Assembly: GCF_002776695.1 (NCBI RefSeq)
Contig: NZ_LFJC01000003.1
Span: forward strand, 831,588-895,587
Direction: 5' to 3'
DNA from: Bradyrhizobium nitroreducens
GTDB taxonomy: Bacteria > Pseudomonadota > Alphaproteobacteria > Rhizobiales > Xanthobacteraceae
DNA length: 64,000 nucleotides
The position numbers and the translations under genes were made by a program. Below are positions 29,059-40,148 of this stretch, piece after piece (position 1 is the first letter of the stretch; the number at the start of each line of letters is the position of its first letter). The notes beneath the pieces were generated by a model. That model saw only the letters and a list, made by a program, of their open reading frames with translations, was not told the origin of the DNA and made no database searches.

Positions 29059-30396
29059 ATGCATCCACGAGACCAGACCATCTTTGCGTTGTCGTCCGGC
29101 CGCGCGCCCAGCGCCATCGCGGTGGTCCGCGTCTCGGGCCTCCAAGCCGGCCTGGTGCTGACGACGCTCGCGGGCAAGCTGCCGGCGCCGCGGCAGGCCA
29201 GCCGCCGGCTGCTTCGGGACAGCGCAGGACAGCCGATCGACGACGCCGTCGTGCTCTGGTTTCCCGGGCCGGGCAGCGCGACCGGCGAGGACATCGCCGA
29301 ATTTCACGTCCATGGCGGCCGCGCCGTGCTGGCCGCGCTCCTCGCCAGTATTTCGATAGTTCCGAATACACGTGGGGCCGAGCCGGGCGAATTCACGCGG
29401 CGCGCGTTCGAGAACGGCAAGCTCGATCTCACCGAGGCCGAGGGCCTCGACGATCTCATCCATGCCGACACCGACCGCCAGCGCCGCCAGGCGCTGCGGC
29501 AGCTGCAAGGCCTGCTCGGCGATCGCGCACGCGATTGGCGCGAGCGCATCATCGAGGCCTCGGCGCTGATCGAGGCCGGCATCGATTTTTCCGATGAGGG
29601 CGACGTGCCGGCGGAGCTGAGGGCGCCGGCGATGAAGGCGATCAAGAGCCTTCGCGAAGAAATTTCAGAAGTCCTCGCGGCACAGGGACATTCTGAACGC
29701 TTGCGCGACGGCCTCGTGGTTGCGATCGCCGGCGAGCCGAACGTTGGCAAGTCGACGTTGATCAATCAGCTCTCGCGTCGCGAGGTAGCGATCGTCTCGC
29801 CCTACGCCGGTACGACGCGCGACGTGATCGAGGTGCAACTCGATCTCGACGGCTATCCGGTCACCGTCATCGATACCGCCGGGATTCGAGAGACCGACGA
29901 TCCGGTCGAGCAGGAAGGCGTGCGCCGCGCACGTGCGCGGGCCGAGGATGCCGACCTCGTGCTGTGGCTGGTGGAGGGCGGGCGCGCCGTCGATCCGGAT
30001 GCAAGGCCGCCGCTGTTGACGTCCGGCGGCTCGGTCTGGATCGTGCGCAACAAGATCGACCTCAACGAGGGCGGCGGCGCCGCACCGGCCGGCGGGTTCG
30101 CGATCTCGGCAAGCAGGGGTGACGGCATTCCCGAGCTGGTCGAAGCACTCGTGAAATTCGCGGCCGATTTCTTCGGGACGACCGAGGGTGCCTTGGTGAC
30201 CCGGGCTCGCCAACGCCATCTGTTGCGCCAGGCGTCAGACAGCTTGCGCCGGAGTCTGGAGCTTGTAGAAGAGGGCGAGGAGCTGGCAGCCGAAGAGCTG
30301 CGCGCTGCCGCGTATGCCTTGGGTCGGCTGTTGGGCCGGGTGGACGTCGAGGACGTCCTGGGGGCCATCTTCCAGAAATTCTGCATCGGAAAGTAG
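29059..30396 (+). CDS. mnmE: tRNA modification GTPase MnmE
   Basis: 445 residues. With MnmG it installs the aminomethyl group at C5 of wobble uridine. The N-terminal domain has [14 protein letters not shown] (residues 14-27), [26 protein letters not shown] (about 111-136), the G domain G1 is GEPNVGKST near 226, G2 GTTRD near 251 and G3 DTAGIRET near 270. The C-terminus FCIGK carries the conserved Cys. The stop codon is part of a hairpin (30395-30425). mnmG follows after the parS-containing spacer. Confidence 0.98.
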   Translation: MHPRDQTIFALSSGRAPSAIAVVRVSGLQAGLVLTTLAGKLPAPRQASRRLLRDSAGQPIDDAVVLWFPGPGSATGEDIAEFHVHGGRAVLAALLASISIVPNTRGAEPGEFTRRAFENGKLDLTEAEGLDDLIHADTDRQRRQALRQLQGLLGDRARDWRERIIEASALIEAGIDFSDEGDVPAELRAPAMKAIKSLREEISEVLAAQGHSERLRDGLVVAIAGEPNVGKSTLINQLSRREVAIVSPYAGTTRDVIEVQLDLDGYPVTVIDTAGIRETDDPVEQEGVRRARARAEDADLVLWLVEGGRAVDPDARPPLLTSGGSVWIVRNKIDLNEGGGAAPAGGFAISASRGDGIPELVEALVKFAADFFGTTEGALVTRARQRHLLRQASDSLRRSLELVEEGEELAAEELRAAAYALGRLLGRVDVEDVLGAIFQKFCIGK

Positions 30397-30425
30397 CGCT
30401 AGTTCTTCATTGTAGAACTAGCGCT
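30395..30425 (+). terminator. Strong hairpin at the mnmE stop codon
   Basis: Perfect 12-bp stem AGCGCTAGTTCT / AGAACTAGCGCT with a 7-base loop (TCATTGT). It overlaps the mnmE TAG. The following sequence is moderately T-rich (TGTTCCATTTCTTATGTTT), so it is either an intrinsic terminator or an mRNA end structure. Confidence 0.7.
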
Positions 30426-30439
30426 TGTTCCATTTCTTA

Positions 30440-30455
30440 TGTTTCACGTGAAACA
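30440..30455. promoter_or_regulatory. parS site 1
   Basis: Perfect 16-bp palindrome TGTTTCACGTGAAACA, the ParB loading site of bacterial chromosomes. It lies 14 bp after the mnmE-end hairpin. Confidence 0.95.
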
Positions 30456-30519
30456 GGCGCGGGAACCACCTCGTAGCCCGTATTGCCTTCCATTCCATCC
30501 GAGTTCCGCGTCCACCTCT

Positions 30520-30533
30520 GTTTCACGTGAAAC
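30520..30533. promoter_or_regulatory. parS site 2
   Basis: Perfect 14-bp GTTTCACGTGAAAC palindrome, 79 bp from site 1. Confidence 0.94.
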
Positions 30534-30546
30534 GTCGGGCCGCGCC

Positions 30547-30623
30547 CGTCATTGCGAGCCCTTGCGACGAAGCAATCCCCGATTGTCTTCCCAGCGGGAT
30601 TCTGGATTGTTTCGCTTGCAAGG
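30547..30623. repeat. REP-like element (TCATTGCGAGC... type)
   Basis: CGTCATTGCGAGC with GACGAAGCAATCC, then an inverted TGGATTGTTTCGCTTGCAA. This TCATTGCGAGC/GAAGCAATCC pattern is a common Bradyrhizobium intergenic palindrome. It lies between parS sites 2 and 3. Confidence 0.65.
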
Positions 30624-30758
30624 ACAGTGCGCGGAGCGTCGGCTTCCGCTCTATTTTCATCGCGGAGAATGGCCCGGTGAAACAGCAGTCCTTTCAAAGC
30701 CTTCGCTACTGTGCATGGGGTTGTTTTCGCAAAAATGCTCCGAAGCCCACCGGCCCGC

Positions 30759-30772
30759 GTTTCACGTGAAAC
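30759..30772. promoter_or_regulatory. parS site 3
   Basis: Perfect 14-bp GTTTCACGTGAAAC palindrome, 57 bp before the mnmG start. Confidence 0.94.
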
Positions 30773-30829
30773 ATTCACCTCTCCAGTTTCCGCTTCCGGC
30801 TTTCCTGCCTCTGAGCTAGAAGTCCGATC

Positions 30830-32710
<1,881 letters not shown>

Positions 32711-32725
32711 GCCAATCGCATAGGC

Positions 32726-32739
32726 GTTTCACGTGAAAC
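32726..32739. promoter_or_regulatory. parS site 4
   Basis: Perfect 14-bp GTTTCACGTGAAAC palindrome 15 bp after the mnmG stop, in the mnmG-rsmG spacer. Confidence 0.94.
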
Positions 32740-32819
32740 AGCGCGGACCCGGCGGGGACAGACCGCTATCGCGACGATCCGGACCGGGTGAGGGCACGGG
32801 TCATAGATCCGGTCCGAGC

Positions 32820-33506
32820 TTGGCCAAACCAAAGATCGACAAATCCAACGCCAAGGATCAGGCGCTCGACTCCATTATCGCAGCCGACAAGCGCGAGGCG
32901 CTCAAGCTCGCGCCCGTTTCACGTGAAACCGAAGAGCGGCTCGATCGCTACATCGCGCTGCTGCGGGAGTGGCAGGCCAAGACCAATCTGGTCGCGCCCT
33001 CGACGCTACCCCATCTCTGGACCAGGCATATCGCCGACTCGCTCCAGCTCCTCGATCTCGCGCCCGACGCAAAGCGCTGGGCCGACCTTGGCAGCGGCGG
33101 CGGCTTTCCCGGCGTCGTGCTGGCCTGCGCGATGGCCGGAACGCCCGGCGCGAGCGTGCATCTCGTCGAACGAATCGCCAAGAAGGCTGCGTTTTTGCGC
33201 GAAGCGATCCGCGTCACCACATCTCCGGGAGTCGTACATCTCGCTGAGATCGGGGATAATGTGGATAGAATCACCGGCCCCGTCGATTGCGTCACCGCCC
33301 GCGCGCTGGCTCCGCTACATCAACTCATCGGCTTTGCGGAGCCGCTGATGCGCCAGGGCGCAAAGGCGTTGTTTCTCAAGGGTCAAGATGTAGAGGCTGA
33401 ATTGACCGAAGCCGCTAAATATTGGAATATTCAGCCACAGCTCCACCGAAGCCGGACAGGCGACGGCTGGATCGTCGAGCTGACTTCAGTTGAACGGCGC
33501 GGGTGA
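32820..33506 (+). CDS. rsmG: 16S rRNA m7G527 methyltransferase RsmG
   Basis: About 228 residues. Motif I is WADLGSGGGFPGVVLA near residue 99 and VHLVERIAKKAAFLREA is the following SAM-binding part; TARALAPLHQLIGFAEPL is typical of GidB. The start is uncertain: TTG at 32820 gives a normal length, while the GTG at 32733 is inside parS site 4 and would add an unlikely basic leader. A fifth parS lies in frame near residue 33 and encodes PVSRET. In the usual gidA-gidB-parA-parB order. Confidence 0.93.
   Translation: MAKPKIDKSNAKDQALDSIIAADKREALKLAPVSRETEERLDRYIALLREWQAKTNLVAPSTLPHLWTRHIADSLQLLDLAPDAKRWADLGSGGGFPGVVLACAMAGTPGASVHLVERIAKKAAFLREAIRVTTSPGVVHLAEIGDNVDRITGPVDCVTARALAPLHQLIGFAEPLMRQGAKALFLKGQDVEAELTEAAKYWNIQPQLHRSRTGDGWIVELTSVERRG
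32916..32929. promoter_or_regulatory. parS site 5, inside the rsmG coding sequence
   Basis: Perfect 14-bp GTTTCACGTGAAAC palindrome read in frame as P-VSRET. It lies 187 bp after parS site 4 and about 600 bp before parA. Confidence 0.93.
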
Positions 33507-33535
33507 GGCGTTCAGGGGTTGAGTGGGGAATTTCG

Positions 33536-34390
33536 ATGACCGTGATTGACGAGCCGCAGCAAGAAAAGACCGCAGAGGTCCCGCATGGCCATCCGCGCAT
33601 CCTGGCACTCGCCAATCAGAAGGGCGGTGTGGGAAAAACAACCACAGCGATCAACCTCGGCACCGCGCTCGCGGCGATTGGCGAACGCGTCCTGATCGTC
33701 GATCTCGATCCGCAGGGCAATGCCTCGACCGGCCTCGGCATCGATCGCCGCAACCGCTCGTGCTCGACCTATGACGTGCTGATCGGCGAATCGAGCTTGC
33801 GCGAAGCGGTGGTCTCGACCGCGGTGCCGCGGCTGCACATCGCGCCCTCGACCATGGATCTCTCCGGTCTCGAGCTCGAGCTCGGCACCACGCCCGGCCG
33901 CGCTTTCAAGCTGCGCGACGCGATCGGCGCGCTCAACAACAACGTCTCGCCGGAGTCTGATTACACGTACGTGCTGATCGACTGCCCGCCCTCGCTCAAC
34001 CTGCTCACGGTGAATGCGATGGCAGCGTCGGATGCGATCCTGGTGCCGTTGCAGTGCGAGTTCTTCGCGCTCGAGGGTCTGTCACAATTGCTCCAGACGG
34101 TGGAGCAGGTGCGCTCGACGCTCAATCCGAACCTGTCGATCCACGGCATCGTGCTGACCATGTTCGACTCGCGCAACAACCTCTCGAACCAGGTCGTCGC
34201 CGACGTCCGCCAGTTCATGGGTGAGAAGGTCTACAAGACCATGATCCCGCGCAACGTGCGCATCTCGGAGGCGCCGTCCTACGGCAAGCCGGTGCTGGTC
34301 TACGATCTCAAATGCGTCGGCAGCGAAGCTTACTTGCGGCTCGCCACCGAAGTGATCCAGCGCGAGCGCGAGCTGCGCGTCACGCATTGA
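33536..34390 (+). CDS. parA: Chromosome partitioning ATPase ParA
   Basis: 284 residues. ATG at 33536 follows GTGGGGA; an in-frame start at 33503 is less likely. The deviant Walker A NQKGGVGKTTTAINLG (about residues 26-41) has both lysines. VLIVDLDPQGNASTGLG is the A' region, and YVLIDCPPSLNLLTVNAM the Walker B region. ParA forms the gradient on the nucleoid that moves ParB-parS complexes to the pole. parB follows after a 153-bp spacer with a REP hairpin. Confidence 0.98.
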   Translation: MTVIDEPQQEKTAEVPHGHPRILALANQKGGVGKTTTAINLGTALAAIGERVLIVDLDPQGNASTGLGIDRRNRSCSTYDVLIGESSLREAVVSTAVPRLHIAPSTMDLSGLELELGTTPGRAFKLRDAIGALNNNVSPESDYTYVLIDCPPSLNLLTVNAMAASDAILVPLQCEFFALEGLSQLLQTVEQVRSTLNPNLSIHGIVLTMFDSRNNLSNQVVADVRQFMGEKVYKTMIPRNVRISEAPSYGKPVLVYDLKCVGSEAYLRLATEVIQRERELRVTH

Positions 34391-34409
34391 AGCCGGACGA
34401 CGTTGATTC

Positions 34410-34489
34410 GTGGGATGGGTAGAGCATAGCGAGACCCATCCCCCCAAACGCAAACAGCGATGGGTTTCGCTTCGCTCTACCCATCCTAC
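34410..34489. repeat. Long inverted repeat (REP) between parA and parB
   Basis: Two 31-base arms (34410-34440 and 34459-34489) pair with 4 mismatches: GTGGGATGGGTAGAGC... and ...GCTCTACCCATCCTAC, with an 18-base loop. Transcribed, it forms a very stable hairpin between the two genes. Confidence 0.85.
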
Positions 34490-34543
34490 AAGTTTCGAAA
34501 TTCAGTTCTGGAGTGCTGCAGCGTGAATCCAAGGGAGCTGACG

Positions 34544-35431
34544 ATGGCCGACGAAGCGCGTTCGCGACTGGGCCGGGGTCTTGCAAGTCTGATCGGTGAC
34601 GTCGGCGGCGAGGCCCAGCATGTCGATCGACCGCGCGCGCAGCGCAAGGTGCCGATCGAGTTCATCAAGGCCAATCCGCGCAATCCACGTCGCACCTTTC
34701 TGGACGCCGAGCTGAAGGAGCTCTCCGAGTCCATCAAGCAGCACGGCGTGATCCAGCCGATCGTGGTGCGTCCGGTGAAGGGCGCGCAGGACCGCTTCGA
34801 GATCATCGCCGGCGAGCGGCGCTGGCGCGCCTCGCAGATGGCGGGCCTGCACGAAGTGCCGATCGTGCCGGTCGACATCAGCGACAGCGACGCGCTGGAG
34901 TTCGCGATCGTCGAGAACGTGCAGCGCGAGGATCTCAATCCGATGGAAGAGGCGCAGGGCTATCACGCGCTCGCCAACGAGTTCAAACGCAGCCAGGAGG
35001 ACATCGCGAGGGTCGTCGGCAAGAGCCGCAGCCATGTCGCCAACATGATGCGGCTGACCAAGCTGCCGGCCGAGGTGCAGGCTTTCATCGCGACCGGCGA
35101 GCTCACGGCCGGCCACGCTCGTGCGCTGATCGGCGTGCCGGATCCGCTCGCGGCCGCCAAGCGCATCGTCGAAGAGGGCCTCAACGTCCGTCAGGCAGAG
35201 GCGCTCGCGCATGAAGAGGGCGTGCCGGAGCGCAAGCCGCAGAAGGCGCGCAGCACGGGGGCTAAGGAAAAGGACCCCGACACGATCGATCTCGAAAAGC
35301 GCGTCAGCGACGCGCTCGGCCTCAAGGTCACCGTCAATCACCGTGACCCCGGCGGCTCGGTGCAGATCAACTACCGCAATCTCGATCAGCTCGACGAGGT
35401 GATGAAGCGGCTCGCCAAGGGCGTGTTGTAG
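34544..35431 (+). CDS. parB: Chromosome partitioning protein ParB
   Basis: 295 residues. ATG at 34544 follows AAGGGAG; an in-frame ATG at 34460 falls in the REP loop and is not credible. The ParB/Srx CTPase motifs GERRWRAS near residue 89 and ENVQREDLNPMEEA near 125 are intact, followed by the helix-turn-helix QEDIARVVGKSRSHVANMMRL and a C-terminal dimerisation domain. It binds the five parS sites 2-4 kb upstream. Convergent with holA. Confidence 0.98.
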   Translation: MADEARSRLGRGLASLIGDVGGEAQHVDRPRAQRKVPIEFIKANPRNPRRTFLDAELKELSESIKQHGVIQPIVVRPVKGAQDRFEIIAGERRWRASQMAGLHEVPIVPVDISDSDALEFAIVENVQREDLNPMEEAQGYHALANEFKRSQEDIARVVGKSRSHVANMMRLTKLPAEVQAFIATGELTAGHARALIGVPDPLAAAKRIVEEGLNVRQAEALAHEEGVPERKPQKARSTGAKEKDPDTIDLEKRVSDALGLKVTVNHRDPGGSVQINYRNLDQLDEVMKRLAKGVL

Positions 35432-35440
35432 GCCCGGGTG

Positions 35441-35566
35441 TCGTCCCCGCGAACGCGGGTACCCATACCGCGTGATCTCTCGATCGGATCCGGTCGCAGT
35501 ACCGGACTACGAATCTTCGCAACACGTCTCCCTGTGGTTATGGGTCCCTTGCGTTCGCAGGGACGA
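35441..35566. repeat. Inverted repeat element between parB and holA
   Basis: Left arm TCGTCCCCGCGAACGCGGGT...CCCATA (35441-35467) and right arm TATGGGTCCC...GCAGGGACGA (35539-35566) pair with a few mismatches around a 71-base centre. Bradyrhizobium-type intergenic palindrome at a convergent junction, so it may end both transcripts. Confidence 0.75.
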
Positions 35567-35630
35567 CACTGGACGTGTGGCGCGCTTCTGCGCCAACACC
35601 GTCATTGCAACGACGTGGAGATCGCGGGCT

Positions 35631-36659
35631 CTAACCCCGTCGCCTCGCATTCGCGGCGATCGCCATCAGCGTGCGCTGGGCGATGGCGGCGGCGAGAGTC
35701 GATTGCTTGCGGGTGTCGAGCGCGGCGGTCGCGAGCTGCTCGATCACCGCGGCGAGCCGGGCCGGGCTGAAATTGCGCAGCGCCGTCTCGACCGCGGGCT
35801 TTCGTGAAAAATGCAGCCGCGGATAGCCGCCGTCGAGCACGGCTGAGGCCGGCTGGCCGTCGGCGATCGCGAGCGCGGATTTGTGCAGCCACGCCGCCTG
35901 GCGCTGCGCCGCGGAGATGATCACACCGGGATAGGTGCCAGCGATCATGGCTTTGGCGAATTCGGTCTCGACGATGTCGGGCCGGCCGGCAAAGGCGCCG
36001 TCGACGATCGGGTCGAGCTTGAGCTCGGAGGCATCCGCCACCACGGCCATCACGTCGTCCAGCGTGACCTCGCCTTTGCCATGGGCGTAGAGCGTCAGTT
36101 TGCGCAGCTCGTTGCGCGAGGCCTGGCGGTCACCGCCGAGGAACGACATCAGCGCCGCGCGAGCATCCTGCGCGATGCGCAAATTCGCGATGCGCAATTC
36201 GTCATCCATGAGCTTGGCGAGGTCGCGCTCGGTGTCGGGATAGCAGCCGATCGCCACCGCGGTCTTGGCTTTCTCGCAGGCCTTGCGCAGCGGCGATTCC
36301 GGGCGGAGCTCGCCGGCCTCGATCACGATGCGGCAATCCTTCACATTCATCTCGGCCAGCGTGTCGATGCCGCTGGCGAAGCTGCGCGAGCCGGCGCGGA
36401 TGCGGATGGCGCGGCGGCCGCCGAACAGCGGCACCGTCATGGCCTCGTCGACGAGGCGCGAGGGCTCGGCGGAGAGCTCGTCGCCGTCGAGCTTGACCAG
36501 GGAGAAGGGATCGTTGGGATCATCGACGCCGGAAGCGATCAGTGCATCGGCGCGCTCGCGCACGAGGCCGGCGTCGGGGCCGTAAAGCAGGATGATCGGA
36601 CGGCCCGCATCGGGGCGGGCGAGGAAGGCGTCGATCTCTTTTCCGCGCAGCGCGACCAT
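35631..36659 (-). CDS. holA: DNA polymerase III delta subunit
   Basis: 342 residues. HolA is the wrench of the clamp loader that opens the beta clamp. ATG at 36659 (MVALRGKEID) is chosen over a TTG at 36668. LLYGPDAGLVRERAD near residue 25 is the AAA-like start of delta, and ELRKLTLYAHGKGEVTLDDVMAVV near 180 is characteristic. It is the last gene of leuS-lptE-holA. Confidence 0.95.
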   Translation of the reverse strand: MVALRGKEIDAFLARPDAGRPIILLYGPDAGLVRERADALIASGVDDPNDPFSLVKLDGDELSAEPSRLVDEAMTVPLFGGRRAIRIRAGSRSFASGIDTLAEMNVKDCRIVIEAGELRPESPLRKACEKAKTAVAIGCYPDTERDLAKLMDDELRIANLRIAQDARAALMSFLGGDRQASRNELRKLTLYAHGKGEVTLDDVMAVVADASELKLDPIVDGAFAGRPDIVETEFAKAMIAGTYPGVIISAAQRQAAWLHKSALAIADGQPASAVLDGGYPRLHFSRKPAVETALRNFSPARLAAVIEQLATAALDTRKQSTLAAAIAQRTLMAIAANARRRG

Positions 36660-36670
36660 CGGACCCAATT

Positions 36671-36784
36671 GTCATTCCGGGGCTCGCAAAGCGAGAGCCC
36701 GGAATCCAGCGATTGTTTGATCGAGATTCTCAGCTGCGCAATTGTGCAACTGAGTTCACGCTACACGTGCCCCGGAATGGCGGG
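36671..36784. repeat. REP-like element (TCATTCCGGG type) between holA and lptE
   Basis: GTCATTCCGGGGCTCGCAAA then GCGAGAGCCCGGAATCC (36671-36707) forms a hairpin, and CCCCGGAATGGCGGG at 36770-36784 pairs back to the left end. The element separates lptE and holA (131 bp). Confidence 0.8.
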
Positions 36785-36790
36785 TATGAC

Positions 36791-37342
36791 TTAAGTGCCC
36801 GCGGTGAAGAACGAGGCCAGCCGGGTCGTGATGTTCTCGGCGATCTCGTTGGCGGCGCGATCCTCGGCATCGCGCACGGCGCGGTTGCGGGAGAAGCGCT
36901 GATAGGAGCCCGGCATGTCGTAGGACACGCGTGAGAAGGTCGAGCCGGTCATGACCGACTTGCCGGTCGCGACCTCGATCAGATTGTACTGGGCGTCGAT
37001 GCCGAGATTTTCGCTGGTCGGCAATCCCGTCGTGGCGCTGACGATCAGCGAGGAACGGCTGGTGGTGAAGCGGATGTCCAGCCGGTGGGTCGGCGGCATG
37101 CCCGTCGCGGAGCCGTAAAGCTTGAAGGCCAGCGCGTTGCGGATTTCGACGCCGACGCGGGCCTCGCGGGAGGCGTTGGGCTTGCTGATCGGGGGCAGCT
37201 CGACCCCCATCAGCTTCTCGCGCAGGCCGGGGGTCCCGTCGCTCCGCTCGGCATACATCGGCTGGAAACAGCCGGCCGTCAGCGCGGCCAAGGCGGCGAC
37301 CGCCAGCAAGCGGGCTGCGATGCGGATCCTAGCCGACAACAT
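36791..37342 (-). CDS. lptE: LPS assembly lipoprotein LptE
   Basis: 183 residues. LptE plugs the outer-membrane LptD channel in lipopolysaccharide export. The signal peptide ends in the lipobox LTAGC (Cys at about residue 25), followed by FQPMYAE, typical of alphaproteobacterial LptE. The gene starts inside the end of leuS (14 bp overlap) as in many Gram-negative bacteria (leuS-lptE-holA). Confidence 0.92.
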   Translation of the reverse strand: MLSARIRIAARLLAVAALAALTAGCFQPMYAERSDGTPGLREKLMGVELPPISKPNASREARVGVEIRNALAFKLYGSATGMPPTHRLDIRFTTSRSSLIVSATTGLPTSENLGIDAQYNLIEVATGKSVMTGSTFSRVSYDMPGSYQRFSRNRAVRDAEDRAANEIAENITTRLASFFTAGT

Positions 37343-39965
37343 TTACGATCCTCTTGGGGACGATGATCACCTTGCGGACGGGCTTGCCGTCCAGGGCCAG
37401 CTTTACCGCATCGAGGGCCAAAACGGCAGCCTCGATTTCCGGATTCTGGGCCGCTGTTGCAACTGTGACCTCACCCCGCTTCTTGCCGTTGACCTGGACC
37501 ACCAGGGTCACGCTGTCCTCAACCAGCAAATCGCGTTCGATTTGGGGCCAATTGGCCTCCGAAACCAGCCCGCTCTGGCCCAGAGCCTGCCAGCACTCCT
37601 CGGCGAGGTGCGGCATCATCGGGGAGAACAGCTGGACCAGGATCTGGCTGGCTTCCCGGATCGCCCAAGCCAAATCTGGCGCGAGATCGGCCGCCGGCTG
37701 GCCGGGACGCTGCAGGATCTCCGAGAAGGCGTTGGCGAATTCGCGGATATGGGCCAGGCAGACGTTGAAGTGCAGCCGCTCGATCCCGGTGGTGACCTTG
37801 TCGAGCGCGCCGTGGGCGGCCTTGCGCAGGGCGGTGGCGTCCGGACCGAAGCTGGCCGGCCGGGCCGACGGCGCGGCGTTGCCGAGTTCGACGGAATCGT
37901 TCACCAGCCGCCATAGCCGCTGTACGAAGCGCGAGGCGCCCTGGACGCGCTCGTCGCTCCAGATCACGTCGCGGTCGGGCGGCGAATCCGACAGCATGAA
38001 CCAGCGGGCGACGTCGGCGCCGTAGGTCTCGATGATGTCGTCGGGGTCGACCGTGTTCTTCTTCGACTTCGACATCTTCTCGATCGGGCCGATCTGGACG
38101 TCTTCGCCCGAAGTCAGCAGCGTGGCGCGGCGTCCGTTGCCGCCGACTTCGATCTTCACTTCGGCCGGCTGCACATAGGTACCGTCGGCCTTCTGGTAGG
38201 TCTCGTGCACCACCATACCTTGCGTGAACATTCCGGCGAACGGCTCGTCCAGCGCGATGTGCCCGGTCGCCTTCATCGCGCGGGTGAAGAAGCGGCTGTA
38301 GAGCAGATGCAGGATCGCATGCTCGACACCCCCGATATACTGGTCGACCGGCAGCATCCGGTTGGCGACCGCAGGCGTCGTCGGCGCGGTCTCGTTCCAG
38401 GGGTCGGTGAAGCGCGCAAAATACCAGGACGAATCCACGAAGGTGTCCATGGTGTCGGTTTCGCGGTTAGCCTTGCCGCCGCATTTCGGGCAGGTGACGT
38501 GCTTCCAGGTCGGGTGATGGTCCAGCGCGTTGCCCGGCTTGTCGAAGCTCACATCCTCCGGCAGCACCACGGGCAGGTCGGCATCCGGCACCGGCACGAC
38601 GTCGCACTTCGGGCAATGGATCACGGGGATCGGGCAGCCCCAATAGCGCTGGCGTGAGATGCCCCAGTCCCGCAGGCGGAAATTGACCTGCCGCTCGCCA
38701 ACCGGCGCGTTGCCGCGCAGCTCGCTTTCCAGGCGCCTTGCAACTTCGTCCTTGGCCTGATCGATGGTCATGCCGTCGAGGAAGCGCGAATTGATCATGC
38801 GGCCGTCACCGTCATAGGCGGTGTCGGTGATGACGAAGGTCTTGGGATCCTGGCCCTCGGGGCACACGACGGGCGTGTTGCCGAGATTGTACTTGTTGAC
38901 GAAGTCGAGGTCGCGCTGGTCGTGCGCCGGGCAGCCGAAGATCGCGCCGGTGCCGTATTCCATCAGCACGAAATTGGCGACATAGACCGGCAGCTTCCAG
39001 CTCGGATCGAACGGATGCACCGCGCGGATGCCGGTGTCGAAACCCTGCTTCTCCGCGGTGTCGATGATCGATTGCGCGGTGCCGATCTTCTTGATGTCGG
39101 CAATGAACTCCGCAAGCCTCGGATTTTTCGCGGCGGCGGCCTGCGCGAGCGGATGATCCGCCGAGATCGCCATGAACTTCGCGCCGAACAGGGTGTCAGG
39201 GCGCGTCGTGAAAATCTTCAGCTCGTTCTCACCGGCGGGCGTCGTCGCTGCATCCAGCGCGAAACGGATCAAGAGGCCCTCGGAGCGGCCGATCCAGTTG
39301 CGTTGCATCAGCCTGACCTTGTCGGGCCAGCGGTCGAGCCCATCCAGCGCGGACAGCAGCTCCTGCGAGTACTTCGTGATCTTGAAGACCCACTGGCTCA
39401 TCTCGCGCTGTTCGACGACGGCACCTGAGCGCCAGCCGCGGCCGTCGATCACCTGCTCGTTGGCGAGCACGGTCATGTCGACCGGATCCCAGTTGAGCTT
39501 GCGCTTCTCGCGCTCGGCGAGGCCGGCGGCGAGCATGTCCAGGAACATCTTCTGCTGATGCTTGTAGTAGCTGGGGTCGCAGGTCGCGAATTCGCGGCTC
39601 CAGTCCAGCGACAGCCCGATCGAGCGGAGCTGCTTCTTCATCGCGGCGATGTTGTCGTAGGTCCAGGCCTTGGGCGCGACCTTGCGCTCGATCGCGGCAT
39701 TCTCGGCCGGCAGGCCGAAGGCGTCCCAGCCCATCGGGTGCAGCACGTTGAACCCCTTGGCGCGCATGAAGCGGGCCAGCACGTCGCCGAGCGTGTAATT
39801 CCGGACATGGCCGATATGGATGCGCCCCGACGGGTAGGGAAACATCTCGAGCACATAATATTTCGGCCGCGAATCATCGTTCTTGGAGACGAAGATCGCC
39901 TGTTCGTCCCAGAGGCGTTGCCAGCGCGGTTCGGCGTCGCGGGCGTTATAGCGTTCGGAGGTCAT
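37329..39965 (-). CDS. leuS: Leucyl-tRNA synthetase
   Basis: 878 residues. The HIGH signature is in [17 protein letters not shown] (residues 46-62) and the KMSKS signature in [16 protein letters not shown] near 635. The editing domain and a zinc-binding insert ([28 protein letters not shown]) are present. Divergent from the diguanylate cyclase gene at 40149. Confidence 0.99.
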   Translation of the reverse strand: MTSERYNARDAEPRWQRLWDEQAIFVSKNDDSRPKYYVLEMFPYPSGRIHIGHVRNYTLGDVLARFMRAKGFNVLHPMGWDAFGLPAENAAIERKVAPKAWTYDNIAAMKKQLRSIGLSLDWSREFATCDPSYYKHQQKMFLDMLAAGLAEREKRKLNWDPVDMTVLANEQVIDGRGWRSGAVVEQREMSQWVFKITKYSQELLSALDGLDRWPDKVRLMQRNWIGRSEGLLIRFALDAATTPAGENELKIFTTRPDTLFGAKFMAISADHPLAQAAAAKNPRLAEFIADIKKIGTAQSIIDTAEKQGFDTGIRAVHPFDPSWKLPVYVANFVLMEYGTGAIFGCPAHDQRDLDFVNKYNLGNTPVVCPEGQDPKTFVITDTAYDGDGRMINSRFLDGMTIDQAKDEVARRLESELRGNAPVGERQVNFRLRDWGISRQRYWGCPIPVIHCPKCDVVPVPDADLPVVLPEDVSFDKPGNALDHHPTWKHVTCPKCGGKANRETDTMDTFVDSSWYFARFTDPWNETAPTTPAVANRMLPVDQYIGGVEHAILHLLYSRFFTRAMKATGHIALDEPFAGMFTQGMVVHETYQKADGTYVQPAEVKIEVGGNGRRATLLTSGEDVQIGPIEKMSKSKKNTVDPDDIIETYGADVARWFMLSDSPPDRDVIWSDERVQGASRFVQRLWRLVNDSVELGNAAPSARPASFGPDATALRKAAHGALDKVTTGIERLHFNVCLAHIREFANAFSEILQRPGQPAADLAPDLAWAIREASQILVQLFSPMMPHLAEECWQALGQSGLVSEANWPQIERDLLVEDSVTLVVQVNGKKRGEVTVATAAQNPEIEAAVLALDAVKLALDGKPVRKVIIVPKRIVNVVG

Positions 39966-40148
39966 GGAATCGTTGGGGTTTTTGTGGGTTCGGCCGTCTC
40001 AAGACGGCGGACTAGGCCATAGAAGTCCTCAAGGGGTCAATGGGTTGCCGCGATTTGGAACCTTGCCCGGCGTCTCCGCATAACTACGAGGGCCCACGTT
40101 GGGGTGGGATTAAGGGCTCAATGCCAATTTGCGGCCTGACGAGACCGC

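Larger units (their letters stand above)
30397..30829. other. parS-bearing spacer between mnmE and mnmG
   Basis: 433-bp spacer with three perfect parS palindromes (30441, 30520, 30759) and a REP-like element (30547-30623). No gene is supported; the short readable frames here (MFHVKQ..., FHVKH...) are just translations of parS. Confidence 0.85.
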
